NCBI GenBank assembly: GCA_964538665.1
Contig: CAZIEB010000002.1
Location: 1 to 62,129 of the forward strand
Reading direction: 5' to 3'
Source: JAPUDQ01 sp964538665
GTDB lineage: Bacteria > Patescibacteriota > Saccharimonadia > Saccharimonadales > Saccharimonadaceae
Length of the DNA: 62,129 nucleotides
Positions 16,836-24,236 of the stretch are shown here, one piece after another (position 1 is the first letter of the stretch; the number at the start of each line of letters is the position of its first letter). The position numbers and the translations under genes are program-made. The notes under the pieces are model-generated. The model searched no databases. It had not been told where the DNA came from and worked only from the letters and a program-made list of their open reading frames with translations.

Positions 16836-17558
16836 ATGGATTCTAGTGAAGCTCTATACAGGCGTGAAATGGGATTGCCGTATGATCAAACGGCTTATTT
16901 ACGAGCGGTAGCTAATGGGGACGCTGGATACCGAGGGCGCCCAACAGATGAGCTGCCTGGCCGAAAGCATTACTTTGAGTACGATGGCAACGACGACTTT
17001 GATAGTCTGTACGAGCGTCCAATTGGTAATGTGGAGGTTGTTACTGATACGCATACAAATCAGGAATGGCTAGAGATTGCTGGTAAAAGAGTAGCGGGAC
17101 TTATCGACCTTTACAGCGAACACGCCCTTACGAAACAAGATATTACAGATAATAGCGAGATTGCAGAAGTTATTACACAGCTGGGGAAAGTCAAAGATGA
17201 GGAGGACGAATTAGTTCTCGCGCTAGAAACAGAACATCCAAAATTTACCGCTGCCATCGCTGCGTGGATGCAGCGAAACGAGTCGTATGCAGATGGGGTT
17301 AGTGATGGGTATGAGCCAGAAGCACGAATGGAATTTCTTGAGGATCTTATGATTGATCTTGCTCGGGATATTACGGACCGAAATAAGGAGTATGCCTTTT
17401 GGGCTGGTACAGATGAGAATGCGAAGTATAAATCATTACTCATGAACGATCTCGAGTATTTGTATGCGTTCCAGGAAGTGTGCCATCATCACTATCTATC
17501 TGCAGTCGCTCAAGTAATCGACGGTGACATCAAAAAACTATACGATTTAGCCGCATAA
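16836..17558 (+). CDS. Orphan acidic protein (240 aa)
   Basis: A 240-residue soluble, acidic, mainly alpha-helical protein with no membrane segment or signal. No family is recognised. Residues about 85-240 look like a helical bundle (for example LIDLYSEHALTKQDITDNSE, then FLEDLMIDLARDITDRNKEY). It has a strong leaderless promoter. Between topA and dprA it is divergent from topA and convergent with dprA (4 bp apart), so it is its own unit. Similar acidic helical proteins of about 240-300 residues seem typical of this genome (compare 44843-45760), but no shared motif was found. Confidence 0.8.
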   Translation: MDSSEALYRREMGLPYDQTAYLRAVANGDAGYRGRPTDELPGRKHYFEYDGNDDFDSLYERPIGNVEVVTDTHTNQEWLEIAGKRVAGLIDLYSEHALTKQDITDNSEIAEVITQLGKVKDEEDELVLALETEHPKFTAAIAAWMQRNESYADGVSDGYEPEARMEFLEDLMIDLARDITDRNKEYAFWAGTDENAKYKSLLMNDLEYLYAFQEVCHHHYLSAVAQVIDGDIKKLYDLAA

Positions 17559-17561
17559 ACT

Positions 17562-18413
17562 CTAACCTAATCGCCATTTATTAGCACCGAGTGATCTAAT
17601 AACTCCTCTGATTTCTAGCATTGTTACTGTTTGCGAAAAAATATCTGTCGATAAGGCTGATGCTTCAAGTAAATCTTCACCGTCATTGAGGCCCTCACGC
17701 AGCAGCTGTAATAATAGTGCTTCCTCAGGAGTGTCGCCGAGGGCTAAGGTTTGCTGGCCGGTAAGCCCGAGCTCTTCGAGCAGACTATCGATATCTGTTA
17801 TTGGTCGCGCGCCTTGTGCGATCAGGCGATTGCAACCCGCCGATAGTGGACTTGTGATTGGCCCTGGTACTGCATATACGTCTTTACCTTGCTCGAGAGC
17901 TTGGGCTACGGTAGTCATTGTACCGCTCTTAATGTTGGCTTCTGTGACAATAATGACGTCTGATAAGCCACTGACAATACGATTTCGGACGACAAATTCC
18001 CACGGTCCGGCTATACGGTAGCCGGGTTGTTGTTCGGATATGATCGCACCGTTATGTTTTATGATGTCCTCGGCCACAGAGCGATTTGTACGAGGTCCCG
18101 GGTCATCGAGACCGCTTGCGACAACTGCTACTGTTATACCTCCGGCATCAATTGTTGCTCGGTGCGCAATAGCGTCTACACCAAGGGCGAGGCCACTGAC
18201 AACAATGACACCATGTCGCGCGAGAGCACTTGCGATTTGCTCTGTGACTGCCCTGCCGTAGGCTGTTGGTCGCCGAGTACCGACGATTGCAGCAACCTTT
18301 ACCGGCTTATCGGGCAAAGATCCGATATAGTATAAGCATTTCGGTGGTTTAGCAATATTTTTCACTCTCTTGAGGAATTTATGCTCATCTGGTGATATTC
18401 TATTGATATTCAT
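17562..18413 (-). CDS. dprA: DNA processing protein DprA
   Basis: 283 residues. A Rossmann-like DprA/Smf domain with VAAIVGTRRPTAYGR (about 39-53), VVSGLALGVDAIAHR (about 75-89) and SGTMTTVAQALEQGKDVYAVPG (about 162-183), and a C-terminal winged helix (residues about 220-283). DprA loads RecA on incoming single-stranded DNA during natural transformation. This fits Saccharibacteria, which are thought to take up DNA from their hosts. The N-terminal SAM domain of longer DprA proteins is absent. TACATA 7 nt before the ATG may be a leaderless -10. Confidence 0.93.
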   Translation of the reverse strand: MNINRISPDEHKFLKRVKNIAKPPKCLYYIGSLPDKPVKVAAIVGTRRPTAYGRAVTEQIASALARHGVIVVSGLALGVDAIAHRATIDAGGITVAVVASGLDDPGPRTNRSVAEDIIKHNGAIISEQQPGYRIAGPWEFVVRNRIVSGLSDVIIVTEANIKSGTMTTVAQALEQGKDVYAVPGPITSPLSAGCNRLIAQGARPITDIDSLLEELGLTGQQTLALGDTPEEALLLQLLREGLNDGEDLLEASALSTDIFSQTVTMLEIRGVIRSLGANKWRLG

Positions 18414-18434
18414 AGACTTTTATGTAAAAAAGTG

Positions 18435-18463
18435 TTGACATAACCTAACATTCGTGCTAATAT
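18435..18463 (+). promoter_or_regulatory. Near-consensus promoter of a non-coding RNA
   Basis: TTGACA (18435-18440), 17 nt, TAATAT (18458-18463). It is one of the best promoters in the window, yet no gene follows for almost 500 bases on this strand. Confidence 0.85.
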
Positions 18464-18469
18464 AGGCAA

Positions 18470-18870
18470 CGGTAAGTTATGTTATATATAACTTAACGCA
18501 CCTTATACCCCCATTTAACAATATTTTTACAGATATTGTTAGGTTGCATATCTTGGTTTGAAGTTTTCTACCCTCCACTTTAAACACTTACAAGGTATGC
18601 ATACTAACCCCTTTGACCCCGTATGTACTCTGCGAGGATATACGGAGCCCGATCTGCCGGTTGGCGGACAGGCGGACCTCTTACGGCGAGTATCAAGTAT
18701 TCCCCGCCTTATGGCGGAGAGGCGCACGGTACGTATATCAATATACCGATGACGCTTCGCTAGGGATGCCCGGGTGGGTTGAAGGGCTGTATGGTGCCAG
18801 GTGATGCCCACCCTTACCTGGTACCTTACAGAGAATATTCATACACCTCTAGCAATAGAGGTGTTTTGTT
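18470..18870 (+). ncRNA. Candidate structured RNA of about 400 nt with pseudoknot
   Basis: Lies between the promoter at 18435-18463 and a terminator at 18843-18871. Hairpins: AACAATAT/ATATTGTT (18517-18540), CCGCC-TTAT-GGCGG, and others. Near the 3' end, GGGTGGG (18772-18778) pairs with CCCACCC (18807-18813) while GGTGCCAGGT (18793-18802) pairs with ACCTGGTACC (18816-18825); the two stems interlock as an H-type pseudoknot. ORFs here are short and have no ribosome-binding site. The conserved cores of RNase P RNA (GGAAAGTCC), tmRNA and SRP RNA were not found. Function unknown. Confidence 0.65.
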
Positions 18871-18871
18871 T
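18843..18871 (+). terminator. Intrinsic terminator of the structured RNA
   Basis: ACACCTCT (18843-18850), loop AGCAAT, AGAGGTGT (18857-18864), then TTTGTTT. A second hairpin with AAGC(N)CCGA/TCGG(N)GCTT near 18890-18914 may serve the - strand gene at 18934. Confidence 0.85.
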
Positions 18872-18933
18872 GGTGAGAGCTATGAACAAGCTCCGACCGA
18901 AATCGGGGCTTGAGCCTTGATAGGAGGCTGCGC

Positions 18934-19347
18934 TTAGCCTGCAGCGTTCGTAATTGCCGCAATCAACTCCCGTAGGAATGGGTCATTGGCGTGTAACCCG
19001 CTATTGTTGCTGCTGTAGCGCTCCAGATACGCAGAAGGTGGCAATGGCCCGTCACCACCATCGACATTACCCTGGTCGGCGATATCACCGGTTGAGGTGA
19101 CGAATATCGATCCTCCGTTTGGTAGGTCAATTCTGAGCGCACGTAGAACTGAAGGCGTTGGCGAACCAACCCCCGGAGGGTAAATGCTTGACGGAAGAAT
19201 GTGCGTGTCAAAGCCACGGCCGCTGATTGCCAGATGTCGTCGAAGAGAAACGATACTATCTGTCAACTGGGCGGTAAGCTTCTCCACATCAGTCAGGTCC
19301 CTTCCTGGGTGGTGGTTGCGTGAGAGGACAGTACGCACTGCAATCAC
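18934..19347 (-). CDS. Orphan protein (137 aa), GTG start
   Basis: 137 residues with no membrane segment and no recognised family. The start is GTG at 19347 with GGGGA 6-7 nt upstream. The ribosome-binding region is part of a perfect 17-bp tandem duplication (19346-19379), so two copies of AAAAGGGGAAATCAGT precede the gene. The middle has IDLPNGGSIFVTSTGD, which reads like a beta-hairpin. Codon use is somewhat GC-richer than neighbours. Hairpins around 19382-19430 precede it. Confidence 0.6.
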   Translation of the reverse strand: MIAVRTVLSRNHHPGRDLTDVEKLTAQLTDSIVSLRRHLAISGRGFDTHILPSSIYPPGVGSPTPSVLRALRIDLPNGGSIFVTSTGDIADQGNVDGGDGPLPPSAYLERYSSNNSGLHANDPFLRELIAAITNAAG

Positions 19348-19379
19348 TGATTTCCCCTTTTGACTGATTTCCCCTTTTG
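19346..19379. repeat. Tandem duplication of 17 bp
   Basis: ACTGATTTCCCCTTTTG occurs twice head to tail (19346-19362 and 19363-19379). On the - strand each unit carries an AAAAGGGGAAAT Shine-Dalgarno-like stretch; only the copy next to 19347 is correctly placed. The rest of 19380-19556 holds hairpin-forming sequence and the zip promoter region. Confidence 0.85.
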
Positions 19380-19556
19380 TAAGACTCGCTTTCGGAGCGG
19401 GTCTGAGGATCGTCGATCGACTTTCGCCGCTCGACGAAATAACACCTTATTATACCACATAAACCGTTTATTTACACGTATGTGATATTTTCTGTACATT
19501 GAGTCGCATTTAGACGCGTAATTGCAACAAAATTGCATTTGAATGTACATTAGCCT

Positions 19557-20384
19557 ATGATAGCTCTCATGGAAACAATTTGGTATGTCATCATATGGTC
19601 ACTTATTGCCGGCGTCGCGTCGCTCGGCCTTGGGATTGCACTGGTCTCGGCGGCACCGCTGCGAACAAAGGTGATACGCTATGCATTGCCGTTTGGAGCT
19701 GGTGCACTACTCGCGACTTCATTTACAAATACACTCCCTGAATCGCTTGAGAGCGGCCTGGACGCGCATACCGTGTTGTTCTACACAATGATTGGGTTCC
19801 TTGTGTTCTTTGTCATAGAGAGGCTGGCAGGCTGGATGCACACACACCATGATCATGCTCGCAAAAAATCACAGTCATCAATGGTCGTCATCGGCGATAC
19901 ACTTCACAACATCATCGATGGTGTCGCAATCGGTATCGCGTTTTTGGTCGATGTTCCCACCGGTATCGTCACGAGTCTTGCAGTCGCGGCCCACGAGATA
20001 CCGCAAGAAGTTGGTGATTTCGGTATACTCTTGAGCCGAGGCGTGCGACCAAGCCGAGTCGTGATCATCAATATTTTCAGCGGTCTTGCAACTGTCGTTG
20101 CTGCAACAGCGACATTTCTGCTCGGTGCCGACAATAGTTGGGTGCTTGGCTATCCACTTGCGCTTGCTGCTGGGTTCTTCATCTACATTGCCGCCAGTGA
20201 TATCATCCCTGAAATACATGAAAATCCCAAACGACTGGCAAATATCCAGTCGGCAATCCTTATCGTAGGAGTTGTTGCGATAACTCTAGTGAGTCAATTG
20301 GTCCCGCACAATCACGGGGTCGAAGACGAATATCACGACTCTGAGGGTACTGCGAACACTGAGCAAGATCATCACGATGACTAG
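19557..20384 (+). CDS. ZIP-family divalent metal transporter
   Basis: 275 residues with about eight membrane helices. The two signature motifs of ZIP transporters are present: HNIIDGVAIG (helix IV) and HEIPQEVGD (helix V), which form the binuclear metal site. A variable His-rich loop (HTHHDHARKK) lies between helices III and IV and the tail is His/Asp-rich (ends QDHHDD). Likely imports Zn2+ or Fe2+/Mn2+. ATG at 19557 is used here; ATG at 19569 is an alternative. Upstream are two AATTGCA words 11 bp apart (19520-19526 and 19531-19537) and two TGTACATT words, possible operator sites for the Fur-type regulator encoded tail to tail next door. Confidence 0.9.
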   Translation: MIALMETIWYVIIWSLIAGVASLGLGIALVSAAPLRTKVIRYALPFGAGALLATSFTNTLPESLESGLDAHTVLFYTMIGFLVFFVIERLAGWMHTHHDHARKKSQSSMVVIGDTLHNIIDGVAIGIAFLVDVPTGIVTSLAVAAHEIPQEVGDFGILLSRGVRPSRVVIINIFSGLATVVAATATFLLGADNSWVLGYPLALAAGFFIYIAASDIIPEIHENPKRLANIQSAILIVGVVAITLVSQLVPHNHGVEDEYHDSEGTANTEQDHHDD

Positions 20385-20390
20385 ATAAGG

Positions 20391-20993
20391 CTACTGCTTG
20401 TCCTCTGTGTTGGGTGGTGACTGAGGGGCGTCTTTGGGTGGCTCTTGTGCATCATCGAGTGCACCAAATGGCGTGTGGACATCTTCGGCTTCGAGCTGCT
20501 CGAGCAGCGGATCTTTACGGCGGAGGCGCTTCATAGATTTGATACCAAATGATACCACTTCGCCAGCGATTGTCTTGGGATCGTCGCGACATTCATCACA
20601 CAAGCCTCGGAGCTCCACAACATGTGAATTGAGCGTAAAATTGTGGTATTTTGCGATTGTCTCGAGGCGACGCTCGAGCCGCGTAGAGTCAAAATCTACA
20701 ACCTTTTGGCAATTACTGCAAGTAAGGTGATGATGATGAGGAGCTAGTGCATCACCGAGCTCATAGCGTCGCACCCATTTGATCATACTGCTTTTGAGGA
20801 GCGCTCGTTGTTCTAGCGCTTCGAGGGTCCGATAAATGGTAGAGCGAGGAAATTGCGACAAAGTTGCAGTAAGTTCACTGGCGCTTTTTGGCGCAGTGTG
20901 TGTTCGTGAAAGCTCAGTAATCACCGCGATACGGGGGTACGTTGCTTTGAGGCCCACACTTCGGAGTGATTGCCGGATTTCCGACTCATTCAT
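20391..20993 (-). CDS. Fur-family metalloregulator
   Basis: 200 residues. An N-terminal winged helix with STIYRTLEALEQ (about residues 51-62) as recognition region, then the metal-sensing domain HHHHLTCSNCQKVVDF (about 86-101) and GLCDEC (about 133-138). The CxxC pairs match the structural zinc site of Fur/Zur/PerR proteins. A 50-residue Pro/Asp-rich C-terminal extension is not typical of the family. Convergent with the ZIP transporter 6 bp away, so a role in zinc or iron homeostasis is likely; Zur rather than Fur is inference from that context. Confidence 0.9.
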   Translation of the reverse strand: MNESEIRQSLRSVGLKATYPRIAVITELSRTHTAPKSASELTATLSQFPRSTIYRTLEALEQRALLKSSMIKWVRRYELGDALAPHHHHLTCSNCQKVVDFDSTRLERRLETIAKYHNFTLNSHVVELRGLCDECRDDPKTIAGEVVSFGIKSMKRLRRKDPLLEQLEAEDVHTPFGALDDAQEPPKDAPQSPPNTEDKQ

Positions 20994-21020
20994 AGACTAT
21001 ATAGTATACACCAAATGCAA

Positions 21021-21644
21021 CTATGGTGCGATTGAGCGGGCATTGCCGTCCTCGCTATTGCACCATTGCAGCACTACCGTGTTATTCAATCTCTTATGTG
21101 TTGTCACGGTGAACGTTCCCTCGATGAATGCGTCAAGATGGGCTTGAATTGTCGGTAGACTATCGGCAAATTGCGTGCTCTCTACCTCTGTAAGACGAGA
21201 TAATACATAGTTCGCATCATCGATAACCGTCGCCCGCTCTCCTCGAATTCCTATGCGTACCCGAGCGGTGTGTTCGCCGACATGGGTTGAGATGGATTTG
21301 ACACCGTTATTGCCCGCGTCGCTGCCGCCGATGCGAGTTCGTACGGTTCCAGCGGCCAGTGCCAATTCGTCGTGGACGATCAAAATATCTTCAATTGCAA
21401 CATTGTAGTAGTGAGTAATTGCTCTCACAACTTCCCCGGAAAGATTATAAAATTTTTGAGGTTTTATGAGCATGACTTTGGTTTCGCCACGCATCCCTTC
21501 GGCGACAGCAGCGCCAAATTTGGTCTTGTTGACAAACTCCCACCCCTGGAGGCGGGCATAGCTATCGAGCACAGCAAACCCGACATTATGTCGAGTACCG
21601 ACGTACTGCTGTCCGGGATTACCTAGTCCAACGATTACCTTCAT
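21021..21644 (-). CDS. pth: Peptidyl-tRNA hydrolase
   Basis: Releases tRNA from stalled peptidyl-tRNA. 207 residues starting MKVIVGLGNPG; the ATG at 21644 is chosen because it gives the family N-terminus (a longer ORF from 21686 adds unrelated residues). Catalytic histidine in GTRHNVGF, and HDELALAAGTVRTR matches the conserved substrate motif. The C-terminus has about 25 extra residues (TTHKRLNNTVVLQW onward). A TATAAT lies about 30 nt upstream on the same strand. Confidence 0.93.
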   Translation of the reverse strand: MKVIVGLGNPGQQYVGTRHNVGFAVLDSYARLQGWEFVNKTKFGAAVAEGMRGETKVMLIKPQKFYNLSGEVVRAITHYYNVAIEDILIVHDELALAAGTVRTRIGGSDAGNNGVKSISTHVGEHTARVRIGIRGERATVIDDANYVLSRLTEVESTQFADSLPTIQAHLDAFIEGTFTVTTHKRLNNTVVLQWCNSEDGNARSIAP

Positions 21645-21732
21645 GCTACCAGTGTAAACTATTGCAAATATTATATAATATGACATAATCTACGTATTGA
21701 GCACGAGCTCATGTTCTTCTCATCCATGACGA

Positions 21733-21800
21733 CACCTGAGAGGTGATGAGCAGTATGCAGGAGCCCCCAGTCAGGGGGACTACAGCCGAAATTCTTTCAT
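21733..21800 (+). promoter_or_regulatory. Structured 5' leader with two hairpins
   Basis: CACCT-GAG-AGGTG (21733-21745) and CCCCC-AGTCA-GGGGG (21764-21778), the second inside a longer imperfect stem GCAGTA/TACAGC. It sits directly upstream of the small membrane gene at 21817. It could be an RNA regulator or a stabilising leader. It resembles a hammerhead superficially (TGATGAG ... CGAAA) but lacks the essential C3 and a stem III. Confidence 0.4.
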
Positions 21801-21816
21801 AAATACTGACATCGTG

Positions 21817-22272
21817 ATGCCACTAGTGCTGCTTGCTGCACTTGGGATGGTATATGCGATGTCGCCTGACGTGATACAAGCGGCCTGTATCGCGGTCGTG
21901 CCCATCGGTACCGCCGTATACCGAGGGCGGTTGAACCACTATTGGCGCGAACGCTATCGTGGCGGCACAGAAGTGCTCACGGTTGCGTTGCTGGTGGTAA
22001 ACATCTGGGCGCTTCACGCCTGGTACGAGGGATGTATAGCTGCGTTCGAACGCCAGCCCGGCTGGAGTATGATAGTGCTCGCTGTCCAACTGGCTGCACT
22101 CGCGCTGATAGGGGGCCTTCGCCCGAGATGGTTGCTGCCTGAGCGCGTCGATGTGTCGCGCCCCCCGAGTGGGCCTGGTGGTACAGTCGACCCCCGTGGC
22201 TTCACGCAGCGCCCTATTGGGTCGCTCAATGAGCGACTCGCCGCAACAAATCGAAAGGATGAGAAGGAGTAG
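21817..22272 (+). CDS. Small GC-rich membrane protein (151 aa)
   Basis: About 151 residues: one N-terminal hydrophobic segment (MPLVLLAALGMVYAM), a middle one (TEVLTVALLVVNIWALHAWY) and a third (MIVLAVQLAALALIGGL), then a polar tail of about 45 residues. No family recognised. ATG at 21817 is preferred to GTG at 21814. Codon use is clearly GC-richer than flanking housekeeping genes. It has its own structured leader and terminator, like the other two GC-rich small genes at 22394 and 24237. Confidence 0.65.
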   Translation: MPLVLLAALGMVYAMSPDVIQAACIAVVPIGTAVYRGRLNHYWRERYRGGTEVLTVALLVVNIWALHAWYEGCIAAFERQPGWSMIVLAVQLAALALIGGLRPRWLLPERVDVSRPPSGPGGTVDPRGFTQRPIGSLNERLAATNRKDEKE

Positions 22273-22315
22273 CCCGTCCGCACCCGAGTGGTGTTGGGCG
22301 GGCCTCTTTCTTTTA
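22273..22315 (+). terminator. Intrinsic terminator
   Basis: CCCGTCCGCACC and GGTGTTGGGCGGG form a 12-bp stem with G-T wobbles around a CGAGT loop, followed by CTCTTTCTTTT. Confidence 0.85.
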
Positions 22316-22326
22316 TGGTATAAATA

Positions 22327-22335
22327 TGGTATAAT
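22327..22335 (+). promoter_or_regulatory. Extended -10 promoter of the 55-aa gene
   Basis: TGGTATAAT at 22327-22335, a perfect TGnTATAAT extended -10; the -35 region (22307-22312, TTTCTT) is poor, as is usual for extended -10 promoters. A near copy, TGGTATAAA, lies 12 bp upstream. Confidence 0.75.
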
Positions 22336-22393
22336 GATAATTAGTCACGAGCAACTCCGCCTGTGGCCCGAGATAGAGAGGAGGTGAACGACC

Positions 22394-22561
22394 GTGCCAC
22401 CGATCAAAAAGATCGTGACGTGGATACTCGTCATCTTCCTGATGTACGCCATCCTAACGAACCCCAGTGTCGCGGCCGACATCGTCGGTCGCGTGTGGGA
22501 CCTCCTCTATGGAGGCGTACAGAACTTGTTTAGCTTCTTCAACGAGTTGCTGAACAACTGA
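22394..22561 (+). CDS. 55-aa membrane-associated protein, actinobacterial-type
   Basis: 55 residues, GTG start with the perfect Shine-Dalgarno AGGAGGTGA 7 nt upstream. PIKKIVTWILVIFLMYAILT (residues 3-22) is a membrane helix followed by TNPSVAADIVGRVWDLLYGG and FSFFNELLNN. Short proteins of this pattern (basic start, one helix, NPxxAA, aromatic-rich amphipathic end) are common as uncharacterised genes in Actinobacteria, to my recollection. That would fit transfer from an actinobacterial host. It lies alone between its own promoter and a double terminator. Confidence 0.75.
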   Translation: MPPIKKIVTWILVIFLMYAILTNPSVAADIVGRVWDLLYGGVQNLFSFFNELLNN

Positions 22562-22634
22562 GCCCCACGGGTGCGCTGCACCATCTGCGCGCCCGTGGGC
22601 TCAGCCCACCATCCCCTACTGGGGTTATTTTTTT
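22560..22634. terminator. Double hairpin terminator, shared with der
   Basis: First a strong hairpin, GAGCCC(C)ACGGG(T)GCGC paired with GCGC(G)CCCGTGGGCTC (22560-22602). Then CCCC-TACT-GGGG (22613-22624) followed by TTATTTTTTTT, an intrinsic terminator for the + strand that overlaps the end of der on the other strand. Confidence 0.8.
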
Positions 22635-24109
22635 GCCTGTTTTTTTTCGATGCGACCTGATTCTTGGCGAAAACTAAACATGATGGGTGTCCCGTCAAAG
22701 TCGAAGTTTTCGCGCATCTGGCGTTCGAGATATCTCTTGTATGACCAGTGAAGGAGCTTGAGGTTGCCGCCAAAAATGACAAACCAAGGCGGTGCGGTAT
22801 CGGTTTGCACCATGTACCGGAGTTTGGGAAAAGTATTCTTGAGGCCAGCCGGTGGGTGCCGACGGACGCATTCCATGAGAACACGGTTGAGCTCGCTAGT
22901 CTTGAACTGCTGTGAGCGGCGACCGTCTATTGCGGACGCCAGCTCAAGTATTTTTGTGATATTTTGACCTGTTACCGAACTTGTAAACAGAAGTGGCGCC
23001 CAGGGTACAAATGCAAATTCGTGCGCGACACGACCAGCGATCGCATCGGCTAGTTTATCGTCTTTTTCGACGCTGTCCCATTTGCTCACGACAATAATAA
23101 GGCCTTTGCCGGCGTCTTTTATCTGTCCAGCGAGTTTTTGATCGAGCTGGGTGCCGTATTCATTGACATCCATGAGGAGGCAGCAGATGTCTGCTTCTTC
23201 TATGGCCTGGAGCGTCCTCAGGACCGAAAATTTCTCGATACCGACTTCTTGCTTGCCGCTACGGCGAATACCAGCGGTATCGAGTAGCTCAACTGCTCTG
23301 CCTTCGTATTTGAGTTCGACACGATTGACGTCTCGTGTCGTGCCTGCGACATTGGCGACAATAGCCTGTTGCTTGCCTGCGAGGCGGTTGAATAGATGGC
23401 TTTTACCGACATTTGGACGGCCTATGAGCGCGATTTTGAGAGTATTTGAGGCTAAGTCGGCAGGAGCGAGTTCAGTAGTTGATGCTATCTGATGCAACAA
23501 TGTCTCAATACCACGCGCATGTTCGGCGCTCGTTCGCACCATTGTTGCAATACCAAGCCGGCGGAACTCATCGTCCGGCAGAGATCCTTTGAGATCGGAT
23601 TTGTTGATGACGAGTAGTACGGGCTTTTTACTCCGCAGCGCATCCTTGGCGATACGTCGATCGGTATCAGACGGGTATTTGGTGCCGTCGACGACCACCA
23701 GTATCATATCGGCGGCGTGGGAGGCCTCCTCGATCTGTTCCTGGATAGTGGCTTCGAAATCGTCTTCGGCCTTTTTGAGCCCTGCCGTATCAACGAGCCA
23801 GAAGGATGAGGAGGGGCCTGCCCCTCCGATCGCCTCAGAACTAAATTCTGAAGCTGCGCCCCTCCCCCTAAAGCTCGCCTTGCGGCTCGAGAACTTGGCG
23901 CTTGAGTTTTGCTCTTTTGGATGTATCTTATCGCGTATCGGACTTCGAGAATCGGACGACAATGTAATTTTGCGGATGACGCTGTCGCGGGTCGTGCCGG
24001 CCTCACGAGCAACTACGGCCTCTTGCGAGCCGTAGATGCGATTGAACAAGCTGCTCTTGCCGACATTGGTCTGTCCGACAATTGCAACAGTTGGTAATTT
24101 TTGCGCCAT
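22625..24109 (-). CDS. der: Der (EngA), double-domain ribosome-assembly GTPase, with insertion
   Basis: Tandem GTPase needed for 50S assembly, 494 residues. Domain 1 has GQTNVGKSS (12-20), TTRD (39-42) and DTAG (107-110); domain 2 has GRPNVGKSHLF, TTRD, DTAGIRR and SKWD; the KH-like C-terminal domain follows. Between switch I and DTAG of domain 1 there is a 50-residue insertion (about residues 51-102) that other Der proteins lack; see the repeat entry at 23804-23959. TATACT with an upstream TG lies 7 nt before the ATG, so the mRNA is probably leaderless. Confidence 0.95.
   Translation of the reverse strand: MAQKLPTVAIVGQTNVGKSSLFNRIYGSQEAVVAREAGTTRDSVIRKITLSSDSRSPIRDKIHPKEQNSSAKFSSRKASFRGRGAASEFSSEAIGGAGPSSSFWLVDTAGLKKAEDDFEATIQEQIEEASHAADMILVVVDGTKYPSDTDRRIAKDALRSKKPVLLVINKSDLKGSLPDDEFRRLGIATMVRTSAEHARGIETLLHQIASTTELAPADLASNTLKIALIGRPNVGKSHLFNRLAGKQQAIVANVAGTTRDVNRVELKYEGRAVELLDTAGIRRSGKQEVGIEKFSVLRTLQAIEEADICCLLMDVNEYGTQLDQKLAGQIKDAGKGLIIVVSKWDSVEKDDKLADAIAGRVAHEFAFVPWAPLLFTSSVTGQNITKILELASAIDGRRSQQFKTSELNRVLMECVRRHPPAGLKNTFPKLRYMVQTDTAPPWFVIFGGNLKLLHWSYKRYLERQMRENFDFDGTPIMFSFRQESGRIEKKQAKK
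23804..23959 (-). repeat. Palindrome-rich in-frame insertion inside der
   Basis: About 156 bp (52 codons) added in the beta2-beta3 turn of GTPase domain 1. It holds perfect palindromes GGAGGGGC-CT-GCCCCTCC (23810-23827) and TCAGAA/TTCTGA (23835-23851) plus a longer imperfect stem in 23873-23912. The encoded peptide is Ser/Gly/Arg-rich and looks unstructured. This resembles the in-frame palindromic elements known from Rickettsia genes, but no second copy is in this window. Confidence 0.65.
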
Positions 24110-24137
24110 TATTACAAGTATAACAGATAAAGCGGCA

Positions 24138-24166
24138 TTTACAAACTATTACAAAAGTGCTATAAT
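24138..24166 (+). promoter_or_regulatory. Promoter of the 111-aa gene and hammerhead transcript
   Basis: TTTACA (24138-24143), 17 nt, TATAAT (24161-24166) with TGC in front, so both a -35 and an extended -10. The 5' leader then has hairpins AGACG/CGTCT and GCGAGC-TCT-GCTCGC before a GAGGAA ribosome-binding site. Confidence 0.85.
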
Positions 24167-24236
24167 TATTGTATAGACGTGGCTTCCGCCCGTCTAAGTT
24201 TGCGAGCTCTGCTCGCTCTCTAGAGAGGAATGAGAT

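Noticed and set aside
18558..18752. 64-aa ORF inside the structured RNA
   Set aside because: No ribosome-binding site, no family, and it crosses the stems of the RNA structure.
18470..18870. RNase P RNA, tmRNA or SRP RNA
   Set aside because: The universally conserved cores (GGAAAGTCC for RNase P, tRNA-like ends for tmRNA, GGAAR-type tip for SRP) are absent.
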